Assembly: GCA_001051155.2 (NCBI GenBank)
Contig: JYIP02000001.1
Coordinates: 4,712,001 to 4,776,000 of the forward strand
Direction: 5' to 3'
Length of the DNA stretch: 64,000 nt
Origin: Chrysoporthe austroafricana
Taxonomy: Eukaryota > Ascomycota > Sordariomycetes > Diaporthales > Cryphonectriaceae
A program made the position numbers and the translations under genes. This document shows positions 11,654 through 23,700 of the stretch, piece by piece; the stretch's first letter is position 1; each line of letters begins with the position of its first letter. Under the pieces are notes generated by a model, which was given only the letters and a program-made list of their open reading frames with translations, had not been told where the DNA came from and made no database searches.

Positions 11654-13080
11654 TTTCGATGTCTGGCGATCAACTCTTCCCCAAGAAGCAGTAAGGTCTC
11701 ATGCTTTCTTCAATCGCCACGGGAAACTCACTACTTTATGGGATATAGAGTTATCAAACAATCCTGGTATTGGTGGTTGGCATTATCAAGACTATTTAAT
11801 CCTAGCTTCACTCCGAACTCCGGTCCCTGCGATGTGGTTGCTTACCTGCAGCTGTGCCACAGACGCGTGCATATCAGCTGATATGCACGGCGCCGCAGCA
11901 AGAAGCCTTTACAAGCCGCGGAGTTCCCACGTCATGATTACGATCATGATCTTAGCCCTTGGGGTGTACGCTAAGACGGCGAGTCGCTTATCAGAATCAC
12001 TTGCGCGTACAATGGCGTAGAAGTGTCGTGTTGCGTCTCCCGGTGCGTTTTAAGCGCTTCGTCCATCATTCCAGTTGATGTGATAAGGATTCATCGGGGA
12101 AATAGTTGGCTAGGGGTGTTGGTGACGTATCGAGGAGCTTTGGCTGCGTTGATGGTGGCAGATTTGCGCAAACCGAATCGGCTGAATTGTCGCCCGTCTG
12201 ACGATTCTACAATCAAGCTACTACGAATCCTGATAAGGGAAATGAAAACTCGGCTCGGAATCCCAGATGGTATGGAAAAGGAACTCAGATACCGAGAAAT
12301 TCAGCCTACTCCATTTATCAAAAATAATCATTAAAAATATATCACCGTGCATAAGCAGAAACCGAAGGGATTTCCTCATAAATACTACGACCTTCCTTTT
12401 CCATTGCCACAATGTCTAGCTAGATATTTTTACATAGCCGGAGGAATGAGGCCCGAAACAAACATCGAACCCTTCGCTTTGTATGTAGCAGAGCCCTACA
12501 CGATCTCATCAAAGCCAGTTGTCTATGAACATTAAATATGCATGACCCATGCCAATGGGCAACCTTTCTTGAGTAATAATTTCGAAACAGAGAAAGAGGC
12601 ATCGGAAACAAGCTGGTTCTGGGTCTGCGGATCCCCATATTTTGGTCTCGAGGTCTTCAACCTTGTGGACAGACCCGGCTTAGTCTGCTCCCGGTCGACT
12701 TCAGTGCTCTCGTTGCTTGTCCACTAAGCATCCTTTCCAAAGAATGAGGTGATCGGCTGAGTAGTACTTATAGCCGCGGTCTCTGCCAAAGCCTTATCTT
12801 CTTGTTCTCCATCCGCTTGTCCGCTAGACATGAAATACCTGATGTCCCACTATTTCACACATTCTTCCTTGAAGTTTTGCCTACCATCACGGGAGAAAAA
12901 TAAAGACTCAGCCCAAGATATAGGATTGCACAACCCATCACCACAAATCAGAAAGTAGAGACTGGGCAATGGTCTCAACACAAGTCTCGAGTGCCCACGT
13001 CAGAGGTTATATGAAACAAATGTAGTATTTCGTAGAATGCGGGAATAGTGACGCTGCTAATCAATCTCATATGCGACTAT
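11654..13080. other. intergenic, no gene seen
   Basis: About 1.4 kb lies between the ABC transporter start and the sugar transporter 3' end. Only short unconvincing open frames are present on either strand. The first few hundred bases must contain the old ABC promoter, but I see no distinctive motif. Confidence 0.6.
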
Positions 13081-15207
13081 TCATACCTCCAGGACACTTT
13101 CCTGGGGTGACGAGAATTTTTCGTTCCCGCCTACAACAGCATCTCTCGAATTGTTTTCTGCCCGTGCTATACGAAGTGCCTCAGCATCAATGAAGAGCTG
13201 TGGGCGCCCGGACTGTATCGCAACTCTACTTCTAAAGACGAACGCGGAGGGATTGTGTATGAAAATCTGGTCCATATCCTCAAGCGTCCTGTTTGCTGTT
13301 TCGGGGTAGAAGAGATAGATCAACGGCGAGATCGCAAACGAGAAAATGGCGAACACTTGATACCGTTAGAAAAAAGAACTTGGTCGGGAATCATTCACAA
13401 GCCGGCATGGAGTTCTCAAAAGGGGCGAGGATACTTACTTAAGAAGAAACGCCATTTTAGGTGATCGAGACCGACCTTTGTAATCTGTACGACGACGAAG
13501 CCAAATATCCAATTGACAGACGTTGCTGCCGCCGCGCCCCGGGTTCGCCACCCAAGACTGTTGACTTCGGCGCTATAAACCCAGGGAACTGTCGAGAATC
13601 CCAGTCCAAAAAAGACATGATAGAGAAGAATCATAGAGGTCGCAAGTCTCCCCATCTGCACATTCCAAATCTAAGTCAGTCCTCTTCTCAGCTTATCGTC
13701 CTTGTAATGCATGGTTATTCTTACCAATACCTTCTTCGTTGGGTCTCTCTCTCCAACCTCCAAACCAAGAGCTGCAATAAGCAGACACGCTCCGATGAAA
13801 ATTGGAGAGTACATCATCATCCTAAAGTATGTAAGCCAAAGCGAACGACTAGAGGGACGAAAGGACGCCATCGACTCACTTGCGTCTTCCAACTCGGTCA
13901 ATCAGCATTAAACATGCGAAACTACACGCAACATAGATCGTACTACTCGCTGCCGATACCAAGCGGCTCATTTGTTGATCGTATCCAACAAATTCTTGCA
14001 GTAAGGTTGGAAGATAGAATCCTGAAAGAAAGGTTAGTATGAAGCCCGTGGAAGACGCAAGATTACTTAGAGTGACCAACCCCAAGCATTCACACCACTG
14101 TAGAGTCTCGTTAGCGAAACCAAGGAACAAATACCGACGAAAGGTGGTCTTACGTGAACTGTTGGAAGAATTGCGTGCCACAACTCAGAATCAGTCGCCT
14201 GAAATTCTGCGTCTTGTCTCGGTGACAAAGCACGTCCATGATCGGAACCTGATCTTCTCGCTCCATCCGAATTGCCGACTTGATGGAAGCGAACTCCGCC
14301 AAGACCTCTTTATCTTCGACACTTCTGTCGTGGCCCATGAGTCTCGACAACGTGAGAAGAGCATCCTCGTCACGATCCTTGAGAAGGAGCCACCGAGGGG
14401 AGTCTGGTAGAACTGTCAAGATCGGGGCAATCACAAAGAGAAAAGCAAGCTGAAACGCTAGCGGGAAACGCCATTGAAACGCGTCTCCTCGGTAGTAGAG
14501 ACCGTATGCAATCCAGTTTGCAATGCAGAAACAGCCCACGTTGCAACAAGTAGCAATTCCCATCAGCATCCCTCGGACGTGGGACTTGCAGCACTCTGAA
14601 AGGTAGACCGGTGACATCGAAGAGACGAGACCGATTCCAAAGCCGTTGACAAGGCGTCCAATGATCATCTGTGTAAGGTTCCACGAAAGCGTCTGCAGCA
14701 GAGCACCGACTGTATTGCACAATAGACCAAGAGCAATCGTCCGTCGCCTGCCTAGCTTGTCGCCTAACAGAAAAGCCCCGATCGCGCCCATACCCGCTCC
14801 TGTTCAGTGTTAGAACCTTATTATAAAACTCGAAGTGATCTGTTCTGAAAGAGGCGGAAAAGGGCCTACTCACCAAGAAAAAAGCAGCTGGAAGTGATGC
14901 CAGAAACATTGGCATCTTCAGTTGATGGGAATTGGGCGAGGAAATCCGGCGACACTAGCACACCGGCGAACACTCCCTGACAGTGATTTGATCAGCCATG
15001 ACGCCGAGAAGCATGTTTTGAGAAATTCGGAGGCTCACCTGATCATAACCGAACCAGCATGAGTTGCCTGCAGCGATGGGGTCAGCAGCACGCCTCGATT
15101 TAAATCTTCAGGCCTCGAAAGAAGCATGGCCAAGACGCACCCGCATCGAGAATAGTGATGAGGGCTATCAGCCACGAGCCGGTGATTTTCTCCTGAAGGC
15201 CGAGCAT
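13081..15207 (-). CDS. MFS sugar transporter (hexose permease family)
   Basis: Nine exons join to 535 residues: 15141-15207, 15039-15067, 14874-14976, 14154-14799, 14081-14097, 13880-14021, 13725-13821, 13439-13670, 13081-13355. The start is the ATG at 15207 (MLGLQEKITGSW). Sugar-porter marks follow in order: GYDQGVFAGVL at the end of helix 1, GDKLGRRR, GRLVNGFGIG, PVYLSE, PDSPRWLL, QQFTGVNA, DRVGRR, and PETANRTLEDMD near the C-terminus (family PETxxxxLEE). Twelve membrane helices are expected. It imports a sugar by proton symport in this family; the substrate cannot be read from sequence. Exon 5 is a 17-base microexon encoding GVNAW, whose donor is the weak GTTGGT, but the acceptor has a strong CTAAC branch site. 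Its promoter faces that of the helicase gene. Splice joins are my inference. Confidence 0.88.
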
Positions 15208-16266
15208 GTTGCTGGACAGGACTTGGCACCTCAGAATCTGAGTTGTTCTGTTAGAACTGGTAAATTCAGCACTTGAACAGAATGTGTTGAAGACGCATCA
15301 GAAGGCCAATCCACGAGGCTCCTAGCTCGCAAGGGAATCTGTGGTCTACATGATTATATACGATGGCTGGGGCCAACTCAGACACGACGACTCTGCGGCG
15401 GACAGGAGGCGGCCCCTCTTGTGCGGGTCGCCATAGGCCACGGATGCAACGGCTGCAGCGTTGTGGCATTCCCACGTGTCTTCGTGAGACTTCAGATTTG
15501 CCAAATCGGGCTACATGCAAAAGTTTTCACCACATGTGGTTGGCTAGACCCTTTATCTCTGCTGGAGCCTCTGGGCTGGGTCGACATCCAGTCGGTGAAT
15601 GATTCGGCGGCCGAATCTGGGAGCTGCAGAAAGTCGGAACGCCAACCGCATGCGATAAAACACGCGAAGTCTCTCCCGAGCCCACTTTTCGCAACTAACG
15701 ACACCGCTACTGTACGGACGTACGAGTGTACAGCCTGGTCGGCTGTGACCCTGTGGGTCAGCCTTGACCTTGTGGGCCAGCCCGTGCAGCCTTGACCTGT
15801 GCGCGGCTCGAAGCAACTAGATCCAGGACGTCGCTAGGGTTCGGGTTTAGCGCGGCTCAGCCAGACGCGCCGCGCTGACCTATGGCATCATCGAACGGAA
15901 CCAACTGCATTAAATGGTTCACTTTCTTTGACTGCCAGCCTCTATTTGATTCAAAATCTCTGCCTCTGGATCGGCGTTTGATAGAAACGTATAACATGCT
16001 GAAATCTGCACCGAATCGTGTGGCCTATGCTGGCGAACGGAGAGGCTGTGGTAGGAGGTTGCTGACCCATCACAACAGCGTTTCGAATCGACCTTTGGTG
16101 TTCACGAGCAGAGAAGATTGACGAGGTAATGTTAAACAGCGTGACTGGGCTGAAACCTGGCTCTCTTCTCACTTAATCTGCACACATTAACCTTGGTTGA
16201 CTCAGGATTCTGCTATTCAGTTCCACACCTACAGCCGCTCCCTTATTGGGGTGACGAAGACCGACC
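15208..16266. promoter_or_regulatory. divergent promoter region of sugar transporter and helicase-nuclease gene
   Basis: About 1.06 kb separates two divergent start codons. No conserved gene is visible. The clearest feature is the TGACC-containing tandem repeat at 15741-15780. Either or both genes could use it. Confidence 0.5.
15741..15780. repeat. 20-bp imperfect tandem repeat with TGACC cores
   Basis: Two adjacent 20-base units read ggctgtgaccctgtgggtca and gccttgaccttgtgggccag. A further ccttgacctgtg follows at about 15790. Each unit carries tgacc followed by a tgtggg block. Regular spacing in a divergent promoter suggests transcription factor sites, but no factor is assigned. Confidence 0.55.
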
Positions 16267-18828
16267 ATGTCGCAGCGACTCATCCAAACAGCTTCTGAGC
16301 GTCATGTGTTCGCACTCAACGCAGCGAGATGGATTTATTTCAGTCTCAGAGGCACCTGGCGGATGTTTTCAAAGCAGGATATCATCTCAAACTGGAAATA
16401 CATGCCGTTGGGGCTCATCTCTCTCAAATCGACAACTGCAAGACGGTTTGCCCACGCCCAAGCATCGGCGGTTGCAGAGGTCCCGGATAGGCCAAATCCT
16501 TCAGTCCAAGGCCCCGCAAAACCGAGGATCGTTCTCATGCCCCCATCAGAAGAGCAGCAGGTCGCGATTGATGCTCTGCTTCACTCGAACGACAACCTGA
16601 TCGTGGATGCATGTGCCGGCTCCGGTAAGACGACGACTATCCTGCATCTCGCCCAGTCGGCAACAAGCACCAAATTTCTGGTTCTCGTCTATAATCGACG
16701 GTTGATGTTAGAGACGGACGAGAGGGTACAAGCACTGGGACTGCAGAACATCACTGTTCTAAATTACCATGCTCTGGGGGCACGCTTTTATACCGCCGAG
16801 TGCGCTACGGACCAAGGTCTCAAGCGAGTTGTTGAAGATAACATGTCCGTCATGGATGGTATGGAGCTTCCTGACTTTTCGGTACTGGTCATGGATGAAC
16901 AGCAGGATATGACGCCAATTCTGAAGCGTTTCGTGGACAAGATAATACGTGACAAAGGCTTTGCCACAAATATGAACCGGTCAAGCGGTGCCAAAACCAG
17001 TTTGAGAGTCGTCGTACTCGGTGATAGGAGACAGGAGGTGTACGGCTTCAACAATGCTGACTCCAGATTTCTTACGATGGCCTCTCGGCCAGAGGTATTC
17101 GGCTACATCAACGCACATGGGTGGAAATTTGCTGAGCAAACAACCTCGAACCGCATCACTCAGCAGAATGTCGACTTCATCAACCAACACATGCTCAAGA
17201 GGCCCCCAGGCGAGGCGATGCAGGCTGTAAGGAGCCAGAGGGCAGACGGAAGCGCTTATCCAAAGCCACGATACGTGATCTGTAATCCCAACAAAGATCT
17301 TATGGACGAAGTTCTACGACTTTTGGATATAGGTGATCTGTCACCCACAGACATCATCGTGCTCGCGCCATCAGTACGTGGCTTATCACCAGCGATCTCT
17401 CTGGCAAACTCGCTCGCACTGAAGGGGATACCTGTGTTTAGATCAGACTCAGATATTTCGGACATCGCTCCTGAAGTTGCCCACGGGAAGGTGCTCATCT
17501 GCACCTATCATCAGGCAAAGGGTATCGAACGAAAGGCCTCGATTGTGCTTGGCTTCGACGAGAACTATCATAATTGGTACAATAAAGTCGCCGCGCCTCC
17601 CACCGCGACGAGCAACCCCCAATATGTCGCTGCTACTCGAGCCCTTGAGCACTTGGTTCTCATACACTCGCATCGAAGTCCACCTCTCCCATTCGTCGAC
17701 CTCGATACTGTCGGTGCGTCTTGCGATTTCGTCCCCTGCCCTTTAGAAATCGAAGAGTCGAAGCTGGAACGCTTAAACCCGCGATTCAGCGTGACCGCGC
17801 TATGCAGAAACCTTTCGGAAACACTCATCACGGCTTGTCTGGAACGTCTTGAGATCCATATGCTGGCCGCTCCGGCTTATGGCGTTTTGCCACCCCCACC
17901 CAATGAAATTCAAGATAAGTACGGCCTCCTCGAGGGCGTTTCGGATATCACCGGCACTGCCGTCACTGCTATCTTCCAGTGGCGTCAGAGAAGACAACTT
18001 TCGATCCTTTCAGGGCCTATGCAATTGTTGAAGACACCGAAACGCCCAACAAGCAGGCCTGATCCGCTGCGCGAGCTCCCGAAAGAGTACTACAAGAAGC
18101 TCGAGGATATCCAAGATGCGTTCGACAATGGGCTCCTGAGGACAGACGACATTCTATATCTATCACTCATCGAGATGGCTCTCAAGGACAAAGATATTAC
18201 GAAGCTCCTCGCCATCCCACTAGACGGGTACACCTGGCTCTCCGAGGTCCACTGTAAAGACATCCACTATACCCTCAACAACCTTCCAGGTTCAGCAAAA
18301 ATATTGGGGAGCGGCATAACATTCGAGGCTATTAGGCATCGAAAGTTTCCTGCCATCACCCACGGAGGGGGACCAACCAACCCCGAGAAGAAGAAAGGAG
18401 TCATTGTCCACGGGTCAATGGATATATGCAGACCATATGGCGCCAACAAGACCGTCTGGGAGGTCAAAAACACACAGTCCCTTCAGCCTGAGCACCTACT
18501 ACAAGTCGCCCTGTACATGCTACTTCTTGGAAAGTCCACGCGAGGCTTTCTGGCGTCCTCTCGCACGGGGCAGACGGTGCAGGTACAGCCGAGGACGCCG
18601 CAGTCACTAATGGAAATCCTACAGCTTCTCGTGGACGCCAAGTCTGGAGGCGAGCAGACCAGGCTTCTGAATACATACTCAGACGAGGAGTTCTTGGAAG
18701 AGTGCCGGCGAGACTTTCAGGGCTTGGTCGGCAAGTGCGCGCTCCCAGCCTGGTTTGCGATGAAGCCAGTTGGGAGCAAGTACGACACCTACAAGGGACG
18801 CACGAAAGGACGAAGCGCAGAAAAGTAG
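16267..18828 (+). CDS. UvrD-type SF1A helicase fused to a PD-(D/E)XK-like nuclease domain
   Basis: A single exon of 853 codons. Helicase motifs are all present: Walker A AGSGKTT (residues 117-123, K121), motif II DEQQD (210-214; DEAQD in most relatives), motif III GDRRQ with VYGF (252-260), motif V HQAKGIE (415-421), and motif VI YVAATRALE (453-460). The family unwinds DNA 3'-5' using ATP. The C-terminal third contains E687, GSMD (D719), WEVK (E732, K734) and QVALY (Q746, Y750), the order and spacing of the PD-(D/E)XK fold found in RecB, AddB and Cas4-type nucleases. The N-terminal ~90 residues are basic and contain few acidic residues, so a mitochondrial presequence is possible but unproven. 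It lies between the sugar transporter (divergent) and the tannase (convergent, 193 bases apart). The helicase call is firm; the nuclease call is inference from motifs. Confidence 0.88.
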   Translation: MSQRLIQTASERHVFALNAARWIYFSLRGTWRMFSKQDIISNWKYMPLGLISLKSTTARRFAHAQASAVAEVPDRPNPSVQGPAKPRIVLMPPSEEQQVAIDALLHSNDNLIVDACAGSGKTTTILHLAQSATSTKFLVLVYNRRLMLETDERVQALGLQNITVLNYHALGARFYTAECATDQGLKRVVEDNMSVMDGMELPDFSVLVMDEQQDMTPILKRFVDKIIRDKGFATNMNRSSGAKTSLRVVVLGDRRQEVYGFNNADSRFLTMASRPEVFGYINAHGWKFAEQTTSNRITQQNVDFINQHMLKRPPGEAMQAVRSQRADGSAYPKPRYVICNPNKDLMDEVLRLLDIGDLSPTDIIVLAPSVRGLSPAISLANSLALKGIPVFRSDSDISDIAPEVAHGKVLICTYHQAKGIERKASIVLGFDENYHNWYNKVAAPPTATSNPQYVAATRALEHLVLIHSHRSPPLPFVDLDTVGASCDFVPCPLEIEESKLERLNPRFSVTALCRNLSETLITACLERLEIHMLAAPAYGVLPPPPNEIQDKYGLLEGVSDITGTAVTAIFQWRQRRQLSILSGPMQLLKTPKRPTSRPDPLRELPKEYYKKLEDIQDAFDNGLLRTDDILYLSLIEMALKDKDITKLLAIPLDGYTWLSEVHCKDIHYTLNNLPGSAKILGSGITFEAIRHRKFPAITHGGGPTNPEKKKGVIVHGSMDICRPYGANKTVWEVKNTQSLQPEHLLQVALYMLLLGKSTRGFLASSRTGQTVQVQPRTPQSLMEILQLLVDAKSGGEQTRLLNTYSDEEFLEECRRDFQGLVGKCALPAWFAMKPVGSKYDTYKGRTKGRSAEK

Positions 18829-19021
18829 CCCAGAGGATTTTTTATTTTACACGAGCGATACCTGCTCTAGAAGCTATGACTATGTGCAAGAAAGGGAGGG
18901 CGCAATGTCGTGTTTCTCAACAGAAGTGTACAGTCCGAGCCAGATGTCCACCATCAGATCTCGGTCTCGAAGCTTCTCCACCACATTTCACCCCACTGGT
19001 TAATTCCGAAGAATATCGCGC

Positions 19022-20798
19022 CTAGTAGATGGGGATCTTCCAGGCGTTGAGGTCCCAGATCCATGACTCGTAGGAAGCCTCATCGTAGGAGCAGGTGAAG
19101 GTGGACGAGTCGTTGGAGGCCCACAGGGGACGCGTGGGCCACATGCACAGCTGCTGAACCTCGCCCTCGTAGGTACCGGAGGAGACGGTGGCGTTCAGGG
19201 ACTTGGGCTGGATGCCGTTCTCGACCCAGTCGATCATGGTCTGCATGTTGTCCTCGGGGTAAGGGCCGGGCTGCAGGCTGTTGGTTCCGCAGTGGGCGGC
19301 GCCGGGGATGAGGTAGAACTGGTACCATTCGCTCAGCTCCGTGGCGTTATCCGGAGTTGAGTCGGGGTACATGTTGGTGCGGACGGCTTCGTGGTAACGA
19401 ACGGAGGAGGGAGGGGGAACGGAGGGGTCAGACTCTCCGTGGTAGTGGAGGAGCTTGCCGCCGTGGGCCTGGAGGGGGGTCAGGTCGGCGTAGCCAGTCT
19501 GCAGATTGTCATAGAAACGCTCGTAGCCGATCCACATCCAGTTGTACAGGGTGTCGTAGGTCACGTTGTCCAGAGACTCGAGGTTGTCAATGTCAACCTC
19601 CTCAACGAACTTGGTGACGAACACACCACCGGTCGAGGGAGAGGAAACGGTCCACGCCTCGGTATCGTTATCCCAGGTAGGGGCAGCATCGTCGAAGGAT
19701 GAGGCAGTCTGCCAGCCGTAGAAGACCTGTTCGCCCTTGGAGTTAAGCAGACCGTCGTAGAGTCTGTTGGCGAGGGCGACGGCCTCGGCAGTGACGGTTC
19801 CATTCTGGGCAGGCTCGTAGCTAGTAGTGGACTGTCCGGCCTGGCGCTTGCTGAAGCCGAAGCCGAGCGACGTGGAGTCCTCTGCGGCACAGTAGTACGA
19901 CTCGCCGATGATCGAGGACAGGTTGAAGTTCAGACGGCAGAGGTCGGTGCGGGAGACGACGCCGTCAGTCCGTCCATCCAGAGGGTCGCAAGCCTCGATC
20001 GTGGCGTTGGCGATCTTCTCCATCTCACAAGGGGGCGCAATGTAACCCATGATCTCCTCGGTGACGACCGAGGTAAGGTGGTTCTGTAAAGGCCATGGTG
20101 AGCACTCATACGCAGACACGGACTCACAGAACAGAAGAACTTACAACTTGCTGCTGGGCGTGGTGGAAAGCAGGGGCACCGGCGACGATGCCATCGTAGA
20201 CATCGCCGTAGCGCTGAGCCTGGGACATGGCCTCACGACCACCGTCTGAGCATCCCTCAAAGTAGGTGTACACCTTGGCGGATTCCTCCAACCCGTAGAA
20301 GCCCTTGGTAAGCTCCTTGCCGACCATGGCAGTCTCGCCCCAGGCCTTGTAGGAGAACATGATGATGTTGTCCCAGTTCAAGGTTCCGTTTCCATACAGG
20401 ACCACCTCGTCGAGGGTGGTGCCGCTGAAGCCTCCATAGCCGACATCGCTACTGCCAGAGACGGCACCATATGTCAAGCCTCCGGTAGGGTCCTCCGAGC
20501 TCAGGGTGTAGCCGCCGCCGCCGGGGAAGTAGATGCGGTTCTCGAAGGCGTCGGGCGCCGGCAAGGTGTACCAGAGCACGACGGTGTCGCCGCGTCCGGT
20601 GTGTGTGTAGGAAACGGTGACGTTGCAGTAGGAGGTGCCCGTATCACGCTTCTTCAGGCCCCCGGTGGAGGTAGTGGCATTGTAGACAGCATTGGCGGTC
20701 ACCGTAGAGGGCAGCAGGTCGACGCCCAAGATGGTGCCGTTGGCGGGCAGGGCCGCCTGCACGTTGGACACCGTGCAGAGGGAGGCGAGAGAAGACAT
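19022..20798 (-). CDS. tannase (tannin acyl hydrolase, tannase/feruloyl esterase family)
   Basis: Two exons (20145-20798 and 19022-20083; intron of 61 bases) give 571 residues. The CS-D-HC catalytic pattern is complete: S184 in EGCSDGG, D437 in HGESDPS, H482 in GAAHCG, with the neighbouring cysteines that form the family's disulfide. The enzyme hydrolyses ester and depside bonds of gallotannins, releasing gallic acid. A Kex2-type Lys-Arg at 297-298 (FSKRQAGQ) sits where Aspergillus tannase is cut into two subunits. Many N-x-S/T sites fit secretion. Oddly, the protein begins MSSLASLCTVSN, directly at the mature core, with no hydrophobic signal segment. An in-frame TGA lies 13 codons upstream, so a signal would need an undetected upstream exon. 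A TATA-like ttattatat sits about 170 bases upstream of the start (about 20967-20977). Confidence 0.92.
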
Positions 20799-23700
20799 TG
20801 CAGCGAATGATCTGATCCGGGAACAAGCGGATCACGGAACGAGAGACAAAGCGAAATGTGACAAGCAGTCAATTGCTGGAATAATGAGAGAGATCGACCA
20901 CCAGCGCGTCGCTGCCGTTGCGCATGCCAATACAGAGCCTCTGATGAAGGACGGGGGCCGCCATCTTTATTATATCCACAGATGTCATGATCTTCTCCAC
21001 CGTATCTTGGTGTGTTCGCGGTGTGCTGTATGTTCCATTCGACATGGAACGAACATGCCCCGCCATGGATAGGGATGAACGTCAAAACCAAACATCGCGC
21101 ACTTGTTCTCGGCACTTAGAATTAGTGGGCGACTCCATAATCTTGTGGGGCCGAAATAGTGAGGCCTGCGCCATGCGGGTCGGTGTTACGCGTCCAGCTA
21201 CGTACTGGGCAGCAAGTACAGACGTAGACGCAGGGACAGGATGCACCTTGTGCTGCACGGAAAATCCCGAGCACATGTTAAGGTTGCCCCCTTGACCGAA
21301 TCTTGGAGGGTTCGAGAGAGAATCACGCGGTCTTGGCAGTCCTGCTGGGGCCCTGCAGGTGTCGCCGGCGGCATTGAACCAGAAACAGCGTCGGTTCCGT
21401 GCATTGCCACAGAATCCAGGTTGAGCATAAGATAGCTCCATCACAGCCTGGCGATGAAGTCTATACCGTGTATGGGGCAATATACGCCATATCTTGGCGT
21501 GAGGCTCATCTTCGCACCAGCGGGCCTGGAAACCTCCTTACTATAAGCGTTCGTCAGCTTGACCTACAGCAGGATCCAAACCCGAGATGGGCACCTACGA
21601 ATTGTTTCTAGCGTCATGCGGACGGGGCAGCCTTGACGGAGGAATCGCACTACTTAGTAGTCAGTCCTCTAGGGGGCTGGATCCCGGCCCGATGAGGTGT
21701 GATCGAATGAAACCCACCTCCCACATCCCGGCGAACCACCTGCGGCAGGAGAAACAGAGATCTTGACCAGCTTCGATCGGCACCGGGTCGATGGTTATAC
21801 TTAGACTTAGCCGACCGCCGACCTAGCCATTTAGTACGACCGCAGCAGATTGGCACAGCCTCACGCAGCTGAGGTAGCACCCTGTAATTCGTCGAGGCCT
21901 GTAAAGTTAGAGCTTCACGTACGACTCCCATGCTATAGTATCGTACCTTTTTAAGATGATCCTCGTTACTGTGGCGTTATGGTAGGTCCCTGTGGGGCAC
22001 TCACTGGTCGACACCGATTAGGTTTGCGTTGTGCACGCCCAAGGCGCTGGAACCCATCATACCACTGTAGTAAAGCGCCACGTACGCGATACAAAATTAG
22101 CACACATTACTTAGTAGGCTGTCTGCTATTCTTCCGCCGTCTCGAGCAACGAGGAACTCTAGGACGCCGCGTGTGAAGGTGAGCCTCGGACGCCTTACGC
22201 ATCTGGCAGTTCAAACATCATCCGTTGAGGCGCGCGCCGAAACAAGCGTCCCATGTAACTGCAGGCGAGGATAGCGGAGCACATCTTGCATCTGCTGCGG
22301 CTTGGTGGAGTGGCAATCCCGGGCAATGTGCCGCGCAATGGCAAGAGACAAAACTGGTCTCCGCCTCATGCTCGTCGTCGGTGAAGACATGAGCTATGAT
22401 GCCGGTCTGGAGCGGTGTCTTTCCTGGTATGCTCGTGCATTACTCCACCCTCCTTCTCATCAATCTTGTCTTTGCTCGTCGATGGCTTCGCCATCGTGAA
22501 ACTGCGTCAAAGCATCCACATGGCGCCGATCAGCAGGTTTTCAGCTGCGGCCGCGGATTTGCGTCTGCCCAGTACTGGGTACTACACGTGCCATAATACG
22601 TATGCAGCGCACGTGGCAGTGGTACTGTGTGGTTTCAGGGATATTTGGGAGCCCATTGCAGCCAACAAACAGTAATGTAACCTCGGATCAGAATTAGATG
22701 CCTAAAGACTACACACAGGTTCAGCTGGCGTTCGCTTGCTTCCACGCAATAACCTTTACCTACAGCTGACAAGATACTACAGATCTGTTGTCCACCCTTC
22801 GGCGCGGCATCCAGTTCGTGATTCAGGGTTCTATTAATTATATGCCTGGCAGACACGGATCTCGCTGACTTGCATTTTGAAGGGTCTATTCTCAGGGGGT
22901 GGCTCTGTTTGCCGCACTACCTACACTCTGCTCAAGCGTCAACCCCTTCCTTATAGCAATAACTCAGGTCGAGAAGATGGCGTGAACATTCTGATTGAAT
23001 CGAGGAGCAAGAGGTGCCCCCAACTAAGAAGGAAGATACAATCTATCAAGTTGATGGGCGCTGCAAGAGGAGATGTAGCTCGGTGTTCGGTCTGGCCTTT
23101 TCACGCGGCTACGTCGACTGTGAGTTTTCGATCCCCAATACCTTTTATCACTACCCAATTTTACCTCGAAGGCTTGTTATAGTCTCAGCAAACCCGTGCG
23201 GGCGTCGGCTAATACTTCAAAGTGATTATCTACAGAACGATTTTAGTGAGCCAGCCATCCATCCTACAAGTAGAACAACTTCGAAACTGGTAGCGCCTGC
23301 TCGGTCGAGCCACCAGCGGTCTTCAGTCTTTGTACCGGGTCATACTAGCAAACTACCGACCGACGAGAAGCCTCTTGCCTAACCGTGCTCATTTGGCCCA
23401 TCTACACGGGAGGAATGGCCCGGCCACCACCATTATCAGCTTATGCTGCTCCTCGGCGACGATGTGCAACCCAATGTCCCGTCATTTATATATTGCGCCT
23501 GATCATCGGCAATGAGTTTCCGTCTTGGGCCCCATATCATTTAAAACCCCACATGTGCCTGTTATTGCGGGATTTTCTGGGTCCTGGCTGCATATTTGAT
23601 CTTGGATGGGCTTCATAGCCTAACAGCCTTTATGTCCCCCAGACCTTTCCTTTGGCCGTAGAAACTTGGTATTGTAGTCCCTCCGGACGTTTGCCGACCA

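Noticed and set aside
19357..19890. Several 80-110 codon frames overlapping the tannase gene
   Set aside because: They are alternate-frame shadows of the tannase coding sequence.
23014..23382. 122-codon plus-strand frame in the 21-24 kb gap
   Set aside because: No conserved motif and no support from codon bias or introns. Likely chance.
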